Shown here: positions 6,103 to 7,564 of the stretch, piece by piece
How positions within the stretch are numbered: the first letter of the stretch is position 1
Layout of the letters: each line of letters opens with the position of its first letter
From: Myxococcales bacterium
GTDB taxonomy: Bacteria > Myxococcota_A > Polyangia > Fen-1088
Length of the DNA: 7,564 nt
Direction of reading: 5' to 3'
Assembly: GCA_003170035.1 (NCBI GenBank)
Contig: PMZX01000154.1
Location: 2,385 to 9,948 of the forward strand
The notes under the pieces: model-generated
What the model was told of the DNA's origin: nothing
The model's input: only the letters and a program-made list of their open reading frames with translations
Database searches by the model: none
Position numbers and translations under genes: made by a program

Positions 6103-6140
6103 CAGGCCTTCACCGCAGAGGACGGCAAGGACGGACGGGC
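6103..6140. repeat. Possible degenerate CACCGCAGAG-type intergenic repeat
   Basis: The stretch contains CACCGCAGAGGACGG followed by a second GGACGG and a further ACGG, giving short internal direct repeats. It resembles, from memory, CACCGCAGAG/GACGCAGAG-rich intergenic sequence seen in many GC-rich bacterial genomes. Only one diverged unit is present here, so this is a weak call. Confidence 0.2.
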
Positions 6141-6224
6141 TTCGTCGGAGAGTGGCTCTTGGGACTGCTGCCCAAAAGTAACCTCCGCGCCAAACAGGCA
6201 TCCAAAAGCCAGGGTAGGTGGTAG

Positions 6225-6593
6225 ATGCCCACGCAGACTGTGAATGACGAGAACATGGCGGCCCTGCTCAAGCGCGGGATCGTCTTTGTGGATTGGTGGG
6301 CCCCCTGGTGCGGGCCGTGTCGCACTTTTGGCCCTATCTTCGAGAAGGTCGCCGAGCGCAACCCGGAGGTTGTCTTCGCCAAGGTCAACGCGGAAGAACA
6401 TCCAGATCTGGCGATGTCCTTTGGTATTAGGGCCATCCCCACTCTGATGGTGTTCCGCGACGGGATTTTGGTCTTCGCCCAGGTCGGGGCCATCCCTGAG
6501 GAGGCACTGCAGGCGCTCGCGGGCCGGGTCAAAGACCTGGACATGGACCGCGTGCGCGCGCAGGTAGCCGCGCACGCCAAGATGCAGAACTGA
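6225..6593 (+). CDS. trx: Thioredoxin
   Basis: 122 residues with the complete thioredoxin signature: FVDWWAPWCGPCRTFGPIFE (21-40) holds the redox pair Cys29 and Cys32 and the buried Asp23, and AIPTLMVFRDG (70-80) holds the cis-proline (Pro72). Such proteins reduce protein disulfides in the cytoplasm and are recharged by thioredoxin reductase. There is no signal peptide or lipobox, so a cytoplasmic location is expected. It is slightly long: residues 100-122 (RVKDLDMDRVRAQ and beyond) extend past the usual end near 105-110 as a charged helix. The start is preceded by a modest GGTGG. It is divergent from the tail-anchored gene and converges on the LanB-type gene with 11 bases between. It is probably a housekeeping paralogue; a link with the RiPP enzyme is not shown. 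Confidence 0.93.
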   Translation: MPTQTVNDENMAALLKRGIVFVDWWAPWCGPCRTFGPIFEKVAERNPEVVFAKVNAEEHPDLAMSFGIRAIPTLMVFRDGILVFAQVGAIPEEALQALAGRVKDLDMDRVRAQVAAHAKMQN

Positions 6594-6604
6594 GGCTGGG
6601 AATT

Positions 6605-7564
6605 TTACCGTCGCCCACCGGCGCGAGCAGCAATTCCGTCCAGAGCGCGATGCCAAAGCGAATAGGCGAACGCCTCGGCGCCGGGGTTCACGCCGGCAAG
6701 CCGCACGGCCTGCACGTGGAGCAAGATCGGAAGTTTCCGCTGCAAGGTCAGGCGTGGGTCGCCATCCAGTGACGCGGCCACGGACGCTGCGCTTTCCTTC
6801 AGAGACAAGAGCGCCGGTGCGAGCACGTCATCGTCCTTGCCTGCCAGCCAGGTGAAGAGTTGCCGCGATCGCCGTCGATATTCCTGCCGCGCATGCTCCT
6901 CGTCGAGGAGCCCGGCGCGGCCGCAGGCTTCGCAACACTGCCGCGCCAGTCCTCGCCGCTCTTCCAGCTCCAACCCCAACCCGCTGGCCATGGCATCAGC
7001 CGCGCGGACTGCGAGGGCCACGCGATCGTCCTGCAGAGCCCCCTGGTCTTCGGCCTGTAGAGCAGCGAGGACGAGCTCGCTGCTGGCCTGAAAGAGCCGC
7101 TCCACCGCATGCATGAGCGTTGCCCCGCCGTAGCGCGCGGCCTCACGAAAATATCCACCTGTCTCCACCCTGACCACGTCGCCGCGAGCGCACAGGGGCG
7201 CAAGGGTACGCCGCATGCGACGAGAAAAGGCGTCGGCCTTGCGCTCGGAACGCGCATGGGCGCGCACGCGCAGGTGGTGGCGTCGGCCCGGTTCGTCCAG
7301 GTAGGGCAAGAAGAACCACGCGTCGATCTCACCAGCATCGAGCGCAGCCCGGACCGCCGGGCCTACGGCTTCGAAGAGCACGTTATTCTGGCGCTCGACC
7401 GCACCGTACAGGCGCAAGCTGACCCAGCCCTCGGCCGGCGGCTCCTGGGCAGGGGGCGGCACCCGCCCGGCCGCGCGGGTTGCCTCGATGGCAGCGCTTA
7501 GACCCGCGATTTCGTTCCCCTCGGGAACATGGGCCGCAGCCACCACCGCTTCGACGCGACGGCC
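6605..7564 (-). CDS. LanB-type (thiopeptide/lantibiotic) dehydratase, C-terminal elimination domain, partial (N-terminus beyond right edge)
   Basis: 319 residues are visible, counted from the first complete codon at the window edge; the frame has no stop up to that edge. GWVSLRLYG (46-54), DAWFFLPYLDEPGRRHHLRV (81-100) and ARYGGATLMHAVERLFQASS (143-162) match the SpaB_C / thiopeptide-type bacteriocin biosynthesis domain (Lant_dehydr_C). In LanB enzymes Ser/Thr of a precursor peptide are glutamylated via Glu-tRNA by the N-terminal part, and this domain then eliminates glutamate to give dehydroalanine or dehydrobutyrine. Residues matching the elimination site of NisB (Arg784, Arg786, Arg826, His961) are Arg99, Arg101, Arg144 and His283. 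Their spacing (2, 43, 139) is close to that in NisB (2, 40, 135). The edge sequence RRVEAVVAAA resembles the end of the glutamylation domain, so a full-length fused enzyme is likely, but a split one cannot be excluded. GTG 7546 is an in-frame codon, not a convincing start. Confidence 0.85.
   Translation of the reverse strand, partial: GRRVEAVVAAAHVPEGNEIAGLSAAIEATRAAGRVPPPAQEPPAEGWVSLRLYGAVERQNNVLFEAVGPAVRAALDAGEIDAWFFLPYLDEPGRRHHLRVRAHARSERKADAFSRRMRRTLAPLCARGDVVRVETGGYFREAARYGGATLMHAVERLFQASSELVLAALQAEDQGALQDDRVALAVRAADAMASGLGLELEERRGLARQCCEACGRAGLLDEEHARQEYRRRSRQLFTWLAGKDDDVLAPALLSLKESAASVAASLDGDPRLTLQRKLPILLHVQAVRLAGVNPGAEAFAYSLWHRALDGIAARAGGRR

Noticed and set aside
6072..6656. Minus-strand frames of 156-194 codons across the thioredoxin gene
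   Set aside because: They are antisense to an unambiguous thioredoxin with WCGPC and cis-Pro motifs.
1..7564. Search for CRISPR arrays, tRNAs, insertion-sequence ends and attachment sites
   Set aside because: Reading through both strands, I saw no regularly spaced repeats, no tRNA-like cloverleaf sequence, no transposase fragment and no long inverted or direct repeats.

Overview
This 7.6 kb window is GC-rich and gene-dense. Intergenic gaps are short and no mobile element, rRNA or tRNA is visible. Strong G/C preference at third codon positions, Ala/Arg-rich proteins, a low-complexity Ala/Pro linker protein and a lanthionine-type dehydratase fit a myxobacterium or relative (Myxococcota, former Deltaproteobacteria). 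That placement is an inference from style, since no marker gene settles it.

Layout, left to right. (1) The left edge holds the start of a minus-strand HD-domain protein that keeps the metal and catalytic residues of RelA/SpoT-type (p)ppGpp hydrolases; it runs off the window. (2) Divergent from it is a standalone DUF2156 protein (the catalytic half of MprF-type lysyl-phosphatidylglycerol synthases). It is followed on the same strand by a multi-pass membrane protein with the look of a GT-C glycosyltransferase. (3) Converging on that is a four-repeat S1 RNA-binding protein on the minus strand. (4) Divergent from the S1 gene is a short plus-strand unit: a possible 12-codon leader peptide overlapping a 94-residue unknown protein, then a short PadR-type regulator. 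(5) Converging on PadR, with 9 bp between them, is an unrecognised protein with a globular N-terminal region, an Ala/Pro-rich linker and a single C-terminal membrane helix (tail-anchor layout). (6) Divergent from it, across a 210 bp spacer, is a classical WCGPC thioredoxin. (7) Converging on thioredoxin, 11 bp away, is the C-terminal part of a LanB-type dehydratase whose N-terminus lies beyond the right edge.

The genes alternate in divergent and convergent pairs rather than forming one operon, so no single pathway covers the window. Two themes recur: cell envelope (lipid aminoacylation-type transferase, GT-C-like protein, tail-anchored protein) and regulation or stress (HD hydrolase, S1 protein, PadR, thioredoxin). 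The strongest lead is the right edge: the LanB elimination domain keeps all four residues expected for glutamate elimination, with near-native spacing, so a RiPP (lanthipeptide- or thiopeptide-like) cluster probably continues outside the window. Other leads are the RSH-like HD hydrolase at the left edge, a TGCTATGAW-like extended -10 element that lies very close to several start codons, and the unknown tail-anchored protein.
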